NCBI RefSeq assembly: GCF_052055585.1
Contig: NZ_CP170485.1
Coordinates: 868,001-932,000, forward strand
Source: Oceanicaulis sp052055585
Lineage (GTDB): Bacteria > Pseudomonadota > Alphaproteobacteria > Caulobacterales > Maricaulaceae
DNA: 64,000 nucleotides
Direction of reading: 5' to 3'
The notes below the pieces were generated by a model. That model did no database searches, was not told where the DNA came from, and saw nothing but the letters and a program-made list of their open reading frames with translations. Of this stretch, positions 53,640-61,373 are shown piece after piece. How positions within the stretch are numbered: position 1 is the stretch's first letter; each line of letters starts with the position of its first letter. A program made the translations under genes and the position numbers.

Positions 53640-54697
53640 GCGGTCCCGTCAGAGATCATTGACCAGTCCAGCGGGTCGCCGAAGCTGAGATCACGCGCCG
53701 CGGTCCGGCCCAGCACCTTCGTCCATTCACGCGGATGCAGGCCGCCGCCCGGACGCACCGAGCGCACATTGTCCTCGGTCAGGGTTTCGCCTGCCTTGAT
53801 GTCGCGCGTGACATAAAGCGAACGGCGCACAGTGCGTGACCCGACTTCCGATTGCGCCAGCCCCTTGCGCACGCCGCCCAAAGCGGCATGGGCGTTGCGG
53901 GTTTCCTTCACAAGCGAGGCCAGCTCATCGGGCTCCAGCGAGAAGGCGGCGTCCGGTCCGCCATCCGAGCGGCGCATTGTGACGTGCTTTTCGATCATCC
54001 GGGCGCCCAGTGCCGTCGCAGCGACAGGAGCCGCGATGCCCGGCGTATGGTCGCTGAGCCCGATGGGCAGCTGCAGGCGGGCGATGAGGTCGGGAATGGT
54101 GTTCAGATCCGCCTGCTCGATCGGGGTTGGATAGCCCGAGGTGCAATGCAGGATGCACAGGCGCTCGCACCCGGCCTGTCGAGCAGTCAGCACGGCTTCG
54201 ATGATCTCGTCCCAGGTCGCCATGCCGGTGGACATGATCAGCGGGCGGCCGGTTTGCGCGGCATAGGTGATCAACGGCAGATCAATGAGTTCGAACGAGG
54301 CGATCTTGTAGGCGGGGGGCTCGAACTGTTCGAGAAAATCAACCGCGGTGAAATCAAACGGGGAGGAGAACACCTCCATTCCATGCTTGCGACCCGCCTC
54401 GAACAATGCGGCGTGCCAGTCCCAGGGCGTATGCGCTTCCTCATAAAGGTCGTGCAGCTTGCGGCCGTCCCAGAGCCCGCCTTTGAGCACAAAGCCCGGA
54501 CCATTATGGTCGAGCGTGATGGTGTCGGCGGTATAGGTCTGCAGCTTCAGGGCGTCCGCACCGGCCTCGGCGCAGGCATGGATGATCTCCAGCGCGCGCG
54601 ACAAATCCCCGCTGTGATTGGCCGAGAGCTCCGCCACGATCACGGGCGGGCGGCTGTGATCCTCGATCTGGTCAAACACGGAAGAGGGGGCGGCCAT
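53636..54697 (-). CDS. pseI: Pseudaminic acid synthase
   Basis: The 353-residue enzyme condenses the 6-deoxy-altrose derivative with phosphoenolpyruvate. It has VIVAELSANHSGDLSRALEI, ALKLQTYTADTITLD, FSSPFDFTAVDFLE, CTSGYPTP, SDHTPG and ARMIEKHVTMRRSDGG, in the PseI rather than NeuB variant (YTxDTxT and ELSANH). A C-terminal antifreeze-like SAF domain (RRSLYVTRDIKAGETL) follows. A CAGGAGCG box precedes ATG 54697. It leads the operon pseI-DegT-pseG-hisH-hisF. Confidence 0.93.
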   Translation of the reverse strand: MAAPSSVFDQIEDHSRPPVIVAELSANHSGDLSRALEIIHACAEAGADALKLQTYTADTITLDHNGPGFVLKGGLWDGRKLHDLYEEAHTPWDWHAALFEAGRKHGMEVFSSPFDFTAVDFLEQFEPPAYKIASFELIDLPLITYAAQTGRPLIMSTGMATWDEIIEAVLTARQAGCERLCILHCTSGYPTPIEQADLNTIPDLIARLQLPIGLSDHTPGIAAPVAATALGARMIEKHVTMRRSDGGPDAAFSLEPDELASLVKETRNAHAALGGVRKGLAQSEVGSRTVRRSLYVTRDIKAGETLTEDNVRSVRPGGGLHPREWTKVLGRTAARDLSFGDPLDWSMISDGTA

Positions 54698-54787
54698 GAC
54701 AACGCTCCTGCCGGTTGAGGGGGCTTGTTTACTGTTATGATGAGTCTTGGTTCATTAAGAATGAAGCCAGATGGAGAGCGTCGTCAG

Positions 54788-55435
54788 ATGACCTTGAGCG
54801 CGCATAACGCCCGGCAATGGGACGCGTTTTACAAAACCTCCCAGACGCGCGTTCCCTATACTGACGCGGCTGTGTTCGCGGTGATCGCGCTGTCGCGAGA
54901 TCCCGATGCCGTGGTGTTCGAGTTCGGCTGCGGCAATGCCCAGAATCTGGGGTTCTTGCGCAGTCTTTTTCCAGACGCGACGCTGCTGGGCTGTGATGTC
55001 TCTGAACAGGCCCTGCTCAAGGGACGGCGAACCTATGACGGGCTGGGTCTGTTTGTGAGCGGCGATGCGCTGGGCCTGAAGCCCGGCTCCATTGATGTGA
55101 TCCTTGAGCGCGCCACCTTGCAGCACATCCCCAAGCCCCTGGCGGCGCGCTATGTGCGGGAGATGTATGACGCGCTGAGGCCGGGCGGGCGGGCGTTTTT
55201 CGAGGTCGCCAGCACCGATCATGGCTATGCTCGCATGGGGGACGGGTCCGAAGATCCGGTCTTCGGGCATCGGGTCTTTTATGATCTTGAGGAGTTGCGG
55301 GCGCTGTTCTCGGATTTTCAGGTGGATCAGGTTTTTGATCGCCGAAGGATGCAGGTCGAGGGCGCCGGGCAGCAAAATGGCCGCCCCGTCTATGACGAAG
55401 CGGCCCTTCAGCTTTACCTCACCAAACCGGCCTAG
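54788..55435 (+). CDS. Class I SAM-dependent methyltransferase
   Basis: The product of 215 residues has motif I VVFEFGCGNAQNLGFL, the acid in LLGCDVSEQALL, and the methyltransf_11 segment IDVILERATLQHIPK with ALRPGGRAFFEV. It methylates a small acceptor. ATG 54788 was chosen over 54761 and 54725 because conserved sequence starts there and GGAGAG lies about ten bases upstream. It is opposite in direction to pseI and ends four bases into the flmG 3' end. A role in methylating the flagellin sugar or flagellin is possible, but not shown. Confidence 0.78.
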   Translation: MTLSAHNARQWDAFYKTSQTRVPYTDAAVFAVIALSRDPDAVVFEFGCGNAQNLGFLRSLFPDATLLGCDVSEQALLKGRRTYDGLGLFVSGDALGLKPGSIDVILERATLQHIPKPLAARYVREMYDALRPGGRAFFEVASTDHGYARMGDGSEDPVFGHRVFYDLEELRALFSDFQVDQVFDRRRMQVEGAGQQNGRPVYDEAALQLYLTKPA

Positions 55436-57231
55436 CCGTTGCGGGCATCGACTTCTTCGGCAAGCGCCCCGGCGACCTGTTTGAGGATCGCGACCCAGTC
55501 CGCATAGCCCTTGCCGAAGAAGGAGCGTGTGGTGGGGAACCAGGGCGAGCGACCGGCGCCCATATGGCTCCAGATGCGCGGGTGCGGGTGGATATACCAG
55601 ATATTGCCGCCCGCCGCCGCGCCCAGCGATGTGGTCGCGTTGGTGGGGCCGATGACCACATCGCATGCCTTGGCGAGCGCAGTGACCTGATCGAGATCGT
55701 TCTTCAGGTCGATGCCCTCAAGCGTATGCACATCCACGCCGAACTTGGACCTGACATAGGCGATATCCTCTTCCGCATCGCCATATTGCAGATTCACGAA
55801 AGTGACGCCGGGCGTTTTCAGCACCGGCTTCCAGAGCTCGAACGCCGAGAAGTGCTTGGATCGCTTGGCGTCCATCTTCAGCGACTTCCACAGAATGCCG
55901 ACTTTCAGCCCCTCGGGCAGTTCGGCAAGCTTTTGACGCCAGTGCTCCAGATCCTCCTGCTTGGGCTTGAGCACAGGCTCCTTGGCGAAACTGTCGAGCG
56001 AGGTGCGGAAGGCGCGGGCCGGTTGGGCAAACGGCGTCCAGTAGTCAAATTTCAGCCCGTCTTCAAAGCCGATAACGCCCCGCAAATCCTTGCCTTCGCG
56101 CTTGATCGTGCGGTGGGTGCCGACAATGGCCTCGGGATAGACCGCCTGGATCATTGCCATGAGGCGTTTCTCGACCGCGATATAAAGCTGACCATCCGGG
56201 CCGATGGCGTCGATCAGATCGCGCCCCAGCTGCAGGAACAGGATTTCGTCGCCCAGCCCCTGTTCGCCGATCCACAGAACCTTCTTGCCGCGAATGGCCT
56301 CGACATCGTCGCCATCCCAACGCGGGGCGTCGATCAGGAAGTGGGTGACGTTCGTGTATTCAGGCTCCAGGCGGCTTTTGTACAGATCCCAGCCTTCCTC
56401 AAGTTGTCCGAGCGCCAGCAAAGACTGGGACAGGCCGTGGGACATGATGATCACGTCCTTCTGGGAGGCGGCGGTTTTCAGCGCTTCACGGAAATGATGC
56501 GCCGATTTTTCCGGCTCTCCCAGGAGTTCGTAGGCGAAGGCGGTGTTGTGGTGCGCGCGGGCGAAATCGGGCTGCAGGCGGAGCGCCTCGCTGTAGAAGG
56601 TCAGGGCCTGCTCGGGCTCGCCCTTTTCAAGCAGCGTCGTGCCAAGCGAGTTCCAGAAGTCCTTCTCTTCGGGGTTGGCGTAGATCGCCGCCCGCAAAAT
56701 CTCGATGGAATCCTCAAACTTGCCTTGGTCGCGCAAGACACCGGAAAGGTTGATCACGCCCGCCGGATGGTTGGGGGCCAGCTGCAGGAACAGACGGAGG
56801 AATTTCTCGGCCGCCGGCATCATGTCCAGCTTCCAGGCCAGCATGGCGAGGTTGAGATAGATCTCGGAATTGTGCGGATTTAGCTGCCAGGCGCGCTCGT
56901 AGAATTGCAGCGCCCTGGCCAGACGTCCGAGGCGTTCCAGACAAATGGCGAGCGCATGGTTGGCGAGCGAGCTCTGGGGCGCGATGTCCACGGCATCCAG
57001 GCAGAGCTGAGCAGCCTTCGCCGCCGAGACGCGGTCGTCATCCACGATCTTCATAGCGCGTTTGAGCAGGCCGATCGCCTTGGGCGGCAGATTGTCGTCC
57101 TTGCTTTGAGCAGAGGAAAGCGCGCGCTGGACTTCAGTCGAGGCCGCTTCGTCGCGCCGGCCCTGAATGATGCGGACGGCTTCTTCTTCCCCGGCCGCCA
57201 GCTCCGCTTCAAGATCGAGCAAATCGCTCAT
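55432..57231 (-). CDS. flmG: FlmG/FlbA-type TPR flagellin glycosyltransferase
   Basis: The 599-residue protein has about six TPR repeats (roughly residues 80-300; for example LERLGRLARALQFYERAWQLNP) and a C-terminal GT-B-like domain with VLWIGEQGLGDEILFLQLGRDL, KVGILWKSLKMD and GPTNATTSLGAAAGGNIWYI. No membrane helix is present. This TPR plus glycosyltransferase layout beside flagellin genes is that of Caulobacter FlmG, a soluble enzyme that binds flagellin and attaches pseudaminic acid; the related FlbA has the same build. Divergent flbT and the flanking pse operon agree with this. FlmG versus FlbA cannot be separated. Confidence 0.8.
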   Translation of the reverse strand: MSDLLDLEAELAAGEEEAVRIIQGRRDEAASTEVQRALSSAQSKDDNLPPKAIGLLKRAMKIVDDDRVSAAKAAQLCLDAVDIAPQSSLANHALAICLERLGRLARALQFYERAWQLNPHNSEIYLNLAMLAWKLDMMPAAEKFLRLFLQLAPNHPAGVINLSGVLRDQGKFEDSIEILRAAIYANPEEKDFWNSLGTTLLEKGEPEQALTFYSEALRLQPDFARAHHNTAFAYELLGEPEKSAHHFREALKTAASQKDVIIMSHGLSQSLLALGQLEEGWDLYKSRLEPEYTNVTHFLIDAPRWDGDDVEAIRGKKVLWIGEQGLGDEILFLQLGRDLIDAIGPDGQLYIAVEKRLMAMIQAVYPEAIVGTHRTIKREGKDLRGVIGFEDGLKFDYWTPFAQPARAFRTSLDSFAKEPVLKPKQEDLEHWRQKLAELPEGLKVGILWKSLKMDAKRSKHFSAFELWKPVLKTPGVTFVNLQYGDAEEDIAYVRSKFGVDVHTLEGIDLKNDLDQVTALAKACDVVIGPTNATTSLGAAAGGNIWYIHPHPRIWSHMGAGRSPWFPTTRSFFGKGYADWVAILKQVAGALAEEVDARNG

Positions 57232-57278
57232 TACGCATTATCCCTTGCAGTTTATGACGCCAGCAACGGATGGTTCGA

Positions 57279-57293
57279 TTAAGGTTATGCTAA
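57279..57293. promoter_or_regulatory. Candidate CtrA box
   Basis: TTAA-N7-CTAA lies in the gap between flmG and flbT. It differs by one base from the TTAA-N7-TTAA consensus of the cell-cycle regulator CtrA, known to control flagellar genes in relatives. Single matches of this kind also occur by chance. Confidence 0.3.
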
Positions 57294-57398
57294 TACTGTG
57301 CGTCTGCGGCTCAGCAACGGTTTCTTCACTCTGTCCTGCTTGAGTGTATGAGGTCGGGAGCTGTCAGGCCGCGCCGACGATGAAGGGTCAAACTAGTC

Positions 57399-57800
57399 AT
57401 GCCGCTTAAGCTGTCTTTGAAGCCGGGTGAGAAGTTCGTTCTGAACGGAGCCGTGGTTGAAAATGGGGATCGCCGGGCGACCCTGGTGCTGCAAAACAAG
57501 GCCAGCGTGCTGCGCGAAAAGGACATCATGCAGGAGCATGAAGTCGATACGCCGGCCAAGCGCATCTATTTCCCCGTCATGATGATGTACCTCTCATCAA
57601 CCAGTCAGGACGGATTATATGACGAATTCGTTCTGCGTATGACAGAGTTCATGAATGCCGTGGGCTCATCGGAGATTCTCTCCGAGTGCGTCTCTGTGAG
57701 TCGCGAGGTCATGGCGGGCGAGTTCTACAAGGCGTTGCTGCGTTGCCGGAAGCTGATCCAGTACGAAGCCAAGCTTCTGGCTGGTCCTGACGGGGCATAA
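57399..57800 (+). CDS. flbT: Flagellin synthesis regulator FlbT
   Basis: The 133-residue protein starts MPLKLSLKPGEKFVLNGAVVENGDRR and contains RIYFPVMMMYL and EFYKALLRCRKLIQYE, the FlbT family signature. In Caulobacter FlbT binds the 5' leader of flagellin mRNA and lowers its stability when the hook is not complete. It is the first gene before flaF and the flagellins, with the same order as in Caulobacter. Candidate RNA targets are the leader hairpins upstream of three flagellin genes here. Confidence 0.95.
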   Translation: MPLKLSLKPGEKFVLNGAVVENGDRRATLVLQNKASVLREKDIMQEHEVDTPAKRIYFPVMMMYLSSTSQDGLYDEFVLRMTEFMNAVGSSEILSECVSVSREVMAGEFYKALLRCRKLIQYEAKLLAGPDGA

Positions 57801-57815
57801 AGAGGCGAAGCGTTC

Positions 57816-58166
57816 ATGTCGTACCAGGCCTATAAAACCGCATCTTCCCGCACCGAAGACCCGCGCCAGACGGAATACCGTCTGCTGGGCGAGGTGACCC
57901 GGGGGCTGATGGAAGTGCGGGATGCGCCCAAAAGCGAGATCCGCAAACGCGTTGCCGCGCTGGACCGGAACCGGCGCGTCTGGTCGGCTTTTGCGGCCGA
58001 TTGCGCCAGCTCTCACAACAGCCTGCCCGATTCCCTGCGCGCCGGGATCATTTCCCTGTCGATCTTCGTCTCCAAGGAGACGAGCTCGGCCATGCGCGGT
58101 GAGACGGATGTCGAGACCCTGATCGACATCAACCGGACGATCATGCAGGGGCTTGCGCCCTCCTGA
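57816..58166 (+). CDS. flaF: Flagellar protein FlaF
   Basis: The 116-residue protein is a full FlaF: MSYQAYKTA, EYRLLGEVTRGLMEV, RRVWSAFAADCASSHNSLPD and AGIISLSIFVSKETS. FlaF is required for flagellin secretion or translation and acts against FlbT in Caulobacter relatives. It follows flbT by 15 bases with an AGAGGCGAAG box, so both share a transcript. The sigma-54 promoter of the first flagellin follows. Confidence 0.95.
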   Translation: MSYQAYKTASSRTEDPRQTEYRLLGEVTRGLMEVRDAPKSEIRKRVAALDRNRRVWSAFAADCASSHNSLPDSLRAGIISLSIFVSKETSSAMRGETDVETLIDINRTIMQGLAPS

Positions 58167-58195
58167 TCCGGCGGTCTGCGCGGTAAATCTCCCCT

Positions 58196-58214
58196 CCCGG
58201 TCGTTTTTGCCGGG
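58196..58214. promoter_or_regulatory. ftr-like (FlbD) dyad upstream of flagellin 1
   Basis: The 19-base dyad CCCGGTCGTTTTTGCCGGG reads CCCGGCAAAAACGACC on the other strand, matching the CCCGGCAANANNTGCC pattern found three times upstream of flagellin 2. It lies about 92 bases before the sigma-54 promoter, a fitting place for an activator such as FlbD. Its short stem with no T run argues against a terminator. Confidence 0.5.
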
Positions 58215-58305
58215 TCGTTTGGGGTGCGCCTGACGGGCGCTCACGGCGCCTGATTTCAAGTCATTGAAAAATAGCCTGTATTTAATGCTGCGCGCGCGTC
58301 ATGCG

Positions 58306-58320
58306 CGGCATGGGGATTGC
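58306..58320 (+). promoter_or_regulatory. Sigma-54 promoter of flagellin 1
   Basis: CGGCATGGGGATTGC has the invariant GG and GC at the exact ten-base spacing of -24/-12 promoters and keeps TTGC. Transcription should start about 12 bases downstream, leaving a leader of about 60 bases that can form GGACA/TGTCC and CCGTTC/GAACGG hairpins. Confidence 0.75.
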
Positions 58321-58393
58321 TCTGGCCATAGCGGGACAAAATGTCCGCCGGCCAAGAACAGGCCGTTCGCTTCCAGAACGGAGGAACCCCACA

Positions 58394-59221
58394 ATGATCG
58401 TTTCTGTGAACACCAACTCTGGAGCCATGATCGCGCTCCAAAATCTGAACAAGACCAACATGGACCTGCAAACTACACAGAACCGGATCAACACCGGTCT
58501 GGAAGTGTCTAGCGCAAAGGACAATGGCGGCATCTACGCCATCGCCCAGCGCATGCGCTCCCAGGTTTCTGGCTATGGGGTCGTCGGTCAGATTCTGGAC
58601 CGGGGCGAGGCGACGCTCGACGTTGCGCTTGCTGCCGGTGAAGCGATTTCGGATCTGTTGATCGAGATGAATGAGAAGGCTTTGGCGGCGTCAGACGCAT
58701 CCCTGGATACGGCTAGCCGCAGTGCTCTGAACGAAGATTTCAAGGCGCTGCGTCAGCAGATTTCCACGATCGTCAGCAATGCCGAGTTCAACGGTGTGAA
58801 CCTCATCGATGGTTCGACCAACTCATTCGTGGCGCTGGCCAATCAGGACGGCTCGAACACTATCACTGTGAGCGCGGAAAACATGTCGCTCTCCGGCTCG
58901 ATTGTGTCCCTGTCGGCCACGGCGTCGTTCGCGACCGCCACCCAGGCCAGCAATATCGCCTCTCAGATCGGCACCACGCTGGATTCGGTGAACTCGGCGC
59001 TCGCGCGTCTGGGCACCAAATCCAAGTCGCTGGAGATCCACTCCACGTTTGTCACAAAACTTTCCGACGCTCTGGAAGTCGGGATCGGCAATCTGGTCGA
59101 TGCGGACCTGGCCAAGGAGTCTGCAGAGTTGCAGGCGCTTCAGGTCAAACAACAGCTGGGCACTCAGGCGCTTTCGATCGCCAACCAGCAACCGCAATCC
59201 ATCCTGTCCTATTTCGGCTAG
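58394..59221 (+). CDS. Flagellin 1
   Basis: The 275-residue short flagellin has D0/D1 ends (VNTNSGAMIALQNLNKT and the C-terminal VKQQLGTQALSIANQQPQSI) and a brief middle, with no D2/D3 domains, as in Caulobacter flagellins. It is the most divergent of the first four, with MRSQVSGYGVVGQILDRGEA instead of the shared MRADVAGY. The ATG at 58394 follows GGAGGAAC. It has its own sigma-54 promoter and its own terminator, so it is monocistronic. Ser/Thr residues in the middle part are candidate glycosylation sites. Confidence 0.96.
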   Translation: MIVSVNTNSGAMIALQNLNKTNMDLQTTQNRINTGLEVSSAKDNGGIYAIAQRMRSQVSGYGVVGQILDRGEATLDVALAAGEAISDLLIEMNEKALAASDASLDTASRSALNEDFKALRQQISTIVSNAEFNGVNLIDGSTNSFVALANQDGSNTITVSAENMSLSGSIVSLSATASFATATQASNIASQIGTTLDSVNSALARLGTKSKSLEIHSTFVTKLSDALEVGIGNLVDADLAKESAELQALQVKQQLGTQALSIANQQPQSILSYFG

Positions 59222-59233
59222 GGCGAGCGGTTC

Positions 59234-59272
59234 GGGCCGGGATTGTTCACGCAATCCCGGCCTTTTCTTTTC
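59234..59272 (+). terminator. Rho-independent terminator after flagellin 1
   Basis: An 11-pair stem GGCCGGGATTG / CAATCCCGGCC with a six-base loop is followed by TTTTCTTTT. It separates flagellin 1 from the flagellin 2 promoter region. Confidence 0.9.
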
Positions 59273-59318
59273 CGGAAAGGTTTGATTAACCAAATCAACT
59301 TCCGGCCGCCCGGCGCCA

Positions 59319-59376
59319 CCCGGCAAGACTTGCCTCGCCCGGCAAAAATTACCCAGCATAACCGGCAATAAGTGCC
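59319..59376. promoter_or_regulatory. Triple ftr-like repeat upstream of flagellin 2
   Basis: Three 16-base units start at 59319 (CCCGGCAAGACTTGCC), 59338 (CCCGGCAAAAATTACC) and 59361 (ACCGGCAATAAGTGCC). The first is a perfect dyad, GGCAA-N3-TTGCC. They lie about 90-150 bases before the sigma-54 promoter at 59467, where enhancer-binding proteins act. Similar units stand before flagellins 1 and 5. This resembles Caulobacter ftr sites bound by FlbD, an inference from memory of the CGGCAA core. The rest of the 339-base gap also holds an inverted repeat TTGATT-N5-AATCAA at 59282-59298. Confidence 0.6.
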
Positions 59377-59466
59377 CATTTTGCGGCGCAGGGTAAATGG
59401 TTTTTCGCCTGCGCTGCGACGAACAATCAATGGGTTAGGGGGTGTTTCTTCGGCAAAGGGTGAATC

Positions 59467-59481
59467 TGGCCCCAGCTTTGC
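59467..59481 (+). promoter_or_regulatory. Sigma-54 promoter of flagellin 2
   Basis: TGGCCCCAGCTTTGC matches TGGCAC-N5-TTGC with correct GG-N10-GC spacing. The predicted start near 59493 leaves a 68-base leader. Because flagellins 3 and 4 lack an equally good promoter, this one may drive flagellins 2, 3, 4 and flaG. Confidence 0.82.
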
Positions 59482-59507
59482 TCCTAAGAACGCGGACCAG
59501 AAGGTCT

Positions 59508-59546
59508 GACGCGCAAAATGCACGTCACATCAAACGTAGAAACGTT
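59508..59546 (+). promoter_or_regulatory. Double-hairpin leader of flagellin 2
   Basis: Hairpin A at 59508-59526 is GACGcGCA-AAA-TGCaCGTC. Hairpin B at 59533-59546 is AACGT-AGAA-ACGTT. They end 15 bases before the ATG, just before AGGAGCCAAGAA. Flagellins 3 and 4 have the same two hairpins with compensating changes. A further GGACC-AGAA-GGTCT stem lies just upstream. Confidence 0.65.
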
Positions 59547-59560
59547 ACAGGAGCCAAGAA

Positions 59561-60385
59561 ATGGCGACGATCAATACCAACCCGGGCGCAATGATCGCCC
59601 TGCAGAACCTGAACAAGACCAACATGGACCTCCAGCAGGTCCAGCAACGTATCAATACGGGTCTTGCGATCTCCTCCGCAAAAGACAATGGCGGCGTGTT
59701 CGCTATCGCTCAGTCCATGCGTGCTGACGTGGCCGGCTATAGCGCCGTGTCGCAATCGCTGGATCTGGCCCAGTCGACCGTTGATGTCGCACTGGCTGCG
59801 GGTGAGGCCATCTCCGACCTGATGGTCGAGATGAAAGAGAAGGCGCTGGCTTCCAAGGACGCCTCTCTGGACACCGCGTCTCGCAACGCGCTCAACGAAG
59901 ACTTCAAAGCCCTGCGTGATCAGATCGGCACCATCGTGGCCAATGCCGAGTTCAACGGCACCAACCTGATCGGCAACGGCGCAGCTGACGTCGTCGCTCT
60001 GGCCAATGCGGATGGCTCCAACACCCTGACTGTGGGTGCGGAAGACCTCAGCCTGACTGGCGGCACCCTGTCCATCGGCACCGCGACCGAGATCAACACC
60101 GTGGCTGCAGCCAGCACCGCTGTTGCCGCCATCGAAGCCGGTCTCGACAACCTGAACACCGCCCTGGCTCGTCTGGGTACGGGCTCGAAGGCGCTGGAGA
60201 TCCACTCCACCTTCGTCACCAAGCTCTCTGACGCACTGGAACGCGGTATCGGCAACCTGGTCGACGCCGACCTGGCGAAAGAGTCCGCACGTCTTCAGTC
60301 GCTGCAGGTCAAGCAGCAGCTGGGCACCCAGGCGCTGTCGATCGCGAACTCCGCGCCGAGCTCTATCCTGAGTTACTTCCGGTAA
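59561..60385 (+). CDS. Flagellin 2
   Basis: The 274-residue short flagellin starts MATINTNPGAMIALQNLNKT and ends VKQQLGTQALSIANSAPSSI. Its closest relatives are flagellins 3 and 4 in this window. The middle (residues about 150-185) has GADLSL-like Ser/Thr-rich sequence (AADVVALANADGSNTLTV), where sugars are attached in related flagellins. The sigma-54 promoter at 59467 and double-hairpin leader precede it. Confidence 0.96.
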   Translation: MATINTNPGAMIALQNLNKTNMDLQQVQQRINTGLAISSAKDNGGVFAIAQSMRADVAGYSAVSQSLDLAQSTVDVALAAGEAISDLMVEMKEKALASKDASLDTASRNALNEDFKALRDQIGTIVANAEFNGTNLIGNGAADVVALANADGSNTLTVGAEDLSLTGGTLSIGTATEINTVAAASTAVAAIEAGLDNLNTALARLGTGSKALEIHSTFVTKLSDALERGIGNLVDADLAKESARLQSLQVKQQLGTQALSIANSAPSSILSYFR

Positions 60386-60399
60386 TTCAAACCCAGTTT

Positions 60400-60434
60400 C
60401 GGCGGCCGCGTCATAGAAGATGGCGAGGCCGCCG
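60400..60434 (+). other. Intercistronic stem after flagellin 2
   Basis: A perfect 8-pair stem CGGCGGCC / GGCCGCCG encloses a loop with TCATAGAAGATG. The equivalent stem after flagellin 3 has TCATAGAAAATG in its loop. There is no T run, so it is more likely an mRNA processing or stability element than a terminator. Confidence 0.55.
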
Positions 60435-60443
60435 GATAGCTGG

Positions 60444-60476
60444 CGCGCAAAAAGCGCGTCTCACCCGTAGAAACGG
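60444..60476 (+). promoter_or_regulatory. Double-hairpin leader of flagellin 3
   Basis: Hairpin A at 60444-60458 is CGCGC-AAAAA-GCGCG. Hairpin B at 60465-60476 is CCGT-AGAA-ACGG. AUG follows 20 bases later. Compared with flagellin 2, hairpin B has changed A-T pairs to C-G pairs and kept the AGAA loop. Confidence 0.65.
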
Positions 60477-60495
60477 AACTTGAAGGAGCCAAGAA

Positions 60496-61320
60496 ATGGC
60501 GACGATCAACACCAACCCGGGGGCCATGATCGCCCTCCAGAACCTGAACCAGACCAACAAGGATCTGCAACAGGTTCAGCAACGCATCAACACCGGCCTT
60601 GCGATCAGCTCGGCCAAGGACAATGGCGGCGTGTTCGCCATCGCCCAGTCGATGCGTGCAGACGTGGCGGGCTACAAGGCCGTCAACCAATCGCTGGATC
60701 TAGCTCAGTCCACCACGGACGTGGCGCTGGCTGCCGGCGAAGCCATCTCTGACCTGCTGGTCGAAATGAAAGAGAAGGCGCTGGCGTCTGCTGACACCTC
60801 GCTGGACACCGCGTCCCGCAACGCCCTGAACGAAGACTTCACCGCGCTGCGTGACCAGATCGGCACCATCGTGGCGAACGCCGAGTTCAACGGCACCAAC
60901 CTGATCTCCAACGGCGCGACGGATATCTCGGCTCTGGCCAACTCTGACGGCTCCAACACCATCACCATTGGTGCGGAAGACCTCAGCCTGACCGGCACCA
61001 CGATCACCCTGACGGCTGGTTCCCAGATCAACACGACCACGCTGGCGAACACCGCTGTGTCCGCCATCGAGACCTCCCTGGACAACCTGAACTCCGCACT
61101 GGCTCGCCTCGGCACCGGTTCGAAGTCTCTGGAAATCCACGGGACCTTCGTCAACAAGCTGTCGGACGCCCTCGAGCGGGGCATCGGCAACCTGGTCGAC
61201 GCGGATCTGGCGAAAGAGTCCGCACGTCTTCAGTCGCTGCAGGTCAAGCAGCAGCTGGGTACGCAAGCGCTCTCGATCGCGAACTCCGCACCGAGCTCGA
61301 TCCTGGGTTACTTCCGGTAA
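60496..61320 (+). CDS. Flagellin 3
   Basis: The 274-residue short flagellin is nearly identical to flagellin 2 over the first 120 residues (QNLNQTNKDLQQVQQRINTGL) and the last 50. It has no convincing sigma-54 promoter of its own in the 110-base gap, so it is probably transcribed with flagellin 2. The variable middle reads TDISALANSDGSNTITI and TTTITLTAGSQINTTT, rich in Ser/Thr. A GAAGGAGCC box precedes the ATG. Confidence 0.96.
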   Translation: MATINTNPGAMIALQNLNQTNKDLQQVQQRINTGLAISSAKDNGGVFAIAQSMRADVAGYKAVNQSLDLAQSTTDVALAAGEAISDLLVEMKEKALASADTSLDTASRNALNEDFTALRDQIGTIVANAEFNGTNLISNGATDISALANSDGSNTITIGAEDLSLTGTTITLTAGSQINTTTLANTAVSAIETSLDNLNSALARLGTGSKSLEIHGTFVNKLSDALERGIGNLVDADLAKESARLQSLQVKQQLGTQALSIANSAPSSILGYFR

Positions 61321-61330
61321 TCCATAAGGC

Positions 61331-61368
61331 TTCGAAGGCGGGCTCATAGAAAATGGCCCGCCTTCGGA
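61331..61368 (+). other. Intercistronic stem after flagellin 3
   Basis: A 10-pair stem GAAGGCGGGC / GCCCGCCTTC, extendable by a few pairs, encloses the loop TCATAGAAAATG shared with the stem after flagellin 2. No T run follows, so read-through to flagellin 4 is expected. Confidence 0.55.
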
Positions 61369-61373
61369 AGTGT

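Noticed and set aside
57245..57262. Sigma-54-like promoter for flmG on the minus strand
   Set aside because: GG and GC are present but separated by eleven bases, and sigma-54 requires ten.
58196..58220. Terminator after flaF
   Set aside because: The stem is only five pairs and no T run follows the right arm; it matches the ftr-like pattern better.
60442..60456. Possible sigma-54 promoter directly upstream of flagellin 3
   Set aside because: GG-N10-GC spacing fits (TGGCGCGCAAAAAGC) but TTGC is replaced by AAGC, and the bases are better explained as hairpin A of the leader.
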